DNA of 42,771 nucleotides from JADJQU01 sp035490315 (GTDB lineage Bacteria; Planctomycetota; UBA1135; GCA-002686595): assembly GCA_035490315.1 (NCBI GenBank), contig DATHET010000009.1, forward strand, positions 1-42,771, given 5' to 3'. The stretch's first letter is position 1. Each line of letters opens with the position of its first letter. Of this stretch, positions 41,737-42,771 are shown piece by piece. Position numbers and translations under genes: made by a program. The notes under the pieces are model-generated. The model worked only from the letters and a program-made list of their open reading frames with translations. It was not told the DNA's origin and did no database searches.

Positions 41737-42365
41737 GAGACTTTCGATTTCTTGCCCTTCGCTTGCTTCTTCGAAGCCTTGAGCTCGGCCTTGGCGATTT
41801 CCTTGGAGTCGCGCTGGCGCTGCTCCGCGGCGTGGCGCGCCTTGCGGTCGGCCTTGTAGGCGAGCAGCAGATCCGCGATCTGGCGCTCGTGGATCAGGTC
41901 GTGGCCGGCGTAGATGAAGACCATGTGGCCCAGGGATTCCTCGCCGCGCTCGGTGTGCATCCCGACCTTCGCGAAGGCCTGCTTGGGCAGCCGCGAGAGC
42001 AACGCGATGTTCAAGGCGCGCATCGTCCGGAAAGCGTCGAGCCATTCCTCCGCGGACAGGGAATCGACGCCGAGGTTGGCGACGAAGGCGTCCTGGTCGT
42101 AGCCGGTGATCGTCGGCCGGTCCATGGCGGCGACGAAGCGCATGCGCGCCCCGCTGACCACCTCGCCGTCGGCGAGGTGCGCGAGGATCTGCTTGATCGA
42201 CCACTTGCCGGGGGCGGGCTGCCACTCGAGTTCCTTGGTCGACAGTCCCTCGATCAGGTGGCGCAGGCGCTTGGGTGCCTTGCTCGACATCTCGATCGGA
42301 TCGCGGCCGCCGACGGCTTCGATGTAGCGCTGGGGAACGACGGGACCGGGTTGGATCTGGATCAT
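41733..42365 (-). CDS. DinB-superfamily protein
   Basis: A 210-residue protein of the DinB/YfiT four-helix bundle type: APGKWSIKQILAHLADGE at residues 51-68 (first His ligand), and the second pair in YAGHDLIHERQIADLL near residue 158. The C-terminal 40 residues are Lys/Glu-rich and helical (KEIAKAELKASKKQAKGKK), an extension beyond the usual fold. Members are metal-dependent transferases or thiol-related enzymes such as bacillithiol transferases. First gene of the DinB, epimerase, apaG run, by coupling and spacing. Confidence 0.85.
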   Translation of the reverse strand: MIQIQPGPVVPQRYIEAVGGRDPIEMSSKAPKRLRHLIEGLSTKELEWQPAPGKWSIKQILAHLADGEVVSGARMRFVAAMDRPTITGYDQDAFVANLGVDSLSAEEWLDAFRTMRALNIALLSRLPKQAFAKVGMHTERGEESLGHMVFIYAGHDLIHERQIADLLLAYKADRKARHAAEQRQRDSKEIAKAELKASKKQAKGKKSKVS

Positions 42366-42411
42366 GGCGGGGGCTCCTGGGAAGGTGGGGCGGACCAGGA
42401 TAGCGGTCCGG

Positions 42412-42428
42412 CGCTTCGCTGCGAAGCG
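42412..42428. terminator. Short perfect hairpin upstream of the DinB-like gene
   Basis: CGCTTCG and CGAAGCG form a 7-bp stem with a CTG loop, between the end of the SGNH-like gene and the start of the DinB-like gene. It has no U-tract, so the terminator role is only possible. Confidence 0.35.
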
Positions 42429-42506
42429 AGGCGCTCGCGGGATCCCGGGCGCGTGCTCGTAAAGACCGCGGGCGTCGTTCGCGCTTCGAATCGCGGCAGC
42501 TTCCGG

Positions 42507-42527
42507 GCACTCTGCGTCACAGAGTGC
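42507..42527 (-). terminator. Hairpin containing the stop codon of the SGNH-like gene
   Basis: GCACTCTG and CAGAGTGC form an 8-bp perfect stem; the TGA of the gene at 42517 lies in the 5-base loop. It resembles the other gene-end palindromes here in position, on a smaller scale. Confidence 0.5.
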
Positions 42528-42771
42528 GCAACCGCGGCAGCAGCGCCCGCGCCACGGCTTCGTTGCCAGCTCGATTCAGGTGGGCGCGCAGGAACACGCT
42601 GCTCGAGTCCGCGCCCGGGCCGGCGAGCTCCCTGGCGCGCGCGGCAAGTGAGTCGGTCAGGTCCAGGCACTCGATGTGCCGAAGCTCCAGCTCACGCGCG
42701 AGGCTGGTCCAGAACTTCGCTCCCCCGCCGAGCACCAGGTCGAGATCTTCCTTGGGCGGGAAGACGAGCAC
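42517..42771 (-). CDS. SGNH-hydrolase-like protein, C-terminal part (5' end outside window)
   Basis: The last 85 or so codons of a minus-strand gene that enters from beyond the right edge. The end HLNRAGNEAVARALLPRL matches the final SGNH block (the His of the catalytic dyad followed by L-N-x-x-G-N), as in the SGNH gene at 5622 (HLNVAGNQLVA). The Ser block is outside the window. Its stop codon sits in the loop of a small hairpin. The substrate is unknown. Confidence 0.5.
   Translation of the reverse strand: MLVFPPKEDLDLVLGGGAKFWTSLARELELRHIECLDLTDSLAARARELAGPGADSSSVFLRAHLNRAGNEAVARALLPRLRTL

Overview
The window is GC-rich, densely coding bacterial DNA. No rRNA, tRNA or CRISPR array was seen. 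The best guess at the organism is a member of the Planctomycetota. The grounds are a DUF1592-type cytochrome c gene followed one base later by a DUF1552 gene, secreted FG-GAP and RCC1-repeat proteins, an RCC1 protein with a cysteine-containing C-terminal domain I associate with planctomycetes, and futalosine-pathway menaquinone genes (mqnE, mqnA). Myxococcota or another DUF1592/DUF1552 phylum is not excluded.

Layout. 1-6.8 kb: the 3' end of mqnE, a metallophosphoesterase, a secreted zinc peptidase-like protein, a secreted protein, a coupled metallopeptidase/ATP-grasp pair and an SGNH hydrolase. 7-12.4 kb: a TPR protein, a minus-strand run (dicarboxylate symporter, PNPOx-like protein, beta-carbonic anhydrase) and an rRNA-modification-like pair (RluA-type pseudouridine synthase, RlmI-like methyltransferase). 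12.5-17.3 kb: mqnA, a zinc-ribbon protein, a MORN-repeat protein and a complete DNA topoisomerase VI operon (B then A), which is rare in bacteria. 17.3-30.2 kb: an accessory region with a ParE-type toxin-antitoxin module, broken or truncated genes, secreted repeat proteins, an apparently acquired alpha/beta hydrolase and several long palindromes. 30.2-42.8 kb: MFS/DUF455/SUI1, DUF1592/DUF1552, an ArsC-like selenoprotein with an in-frame UGA, a PD40-amidohydrolase, and a DinB/epimerase/ApaG operon, ending in the 3' part of another SGNH-like gene.

Three things stand out. First, at least four families of palindromic elements sit at gene 3' ends and often touch or supply the stop codon. One is a perfect 108-bp palindrome with no spacer; a sibling of about 100 bp supplies the stop codons of two convergent genes, and the arms of the two copies differ in matched fashion. 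Second, the small ArsC-like gene at 36768-37094 reads through a UGA inside a UxxC motif and has a SECIS-like hairpin just downstream. Third, an alpha/beta hydrolase gene lies between the two remnants of a second RCC1-type gene, next to the intact paralogue.

All functional calls come from motifs and family knowledge read by eye; no database search was run.
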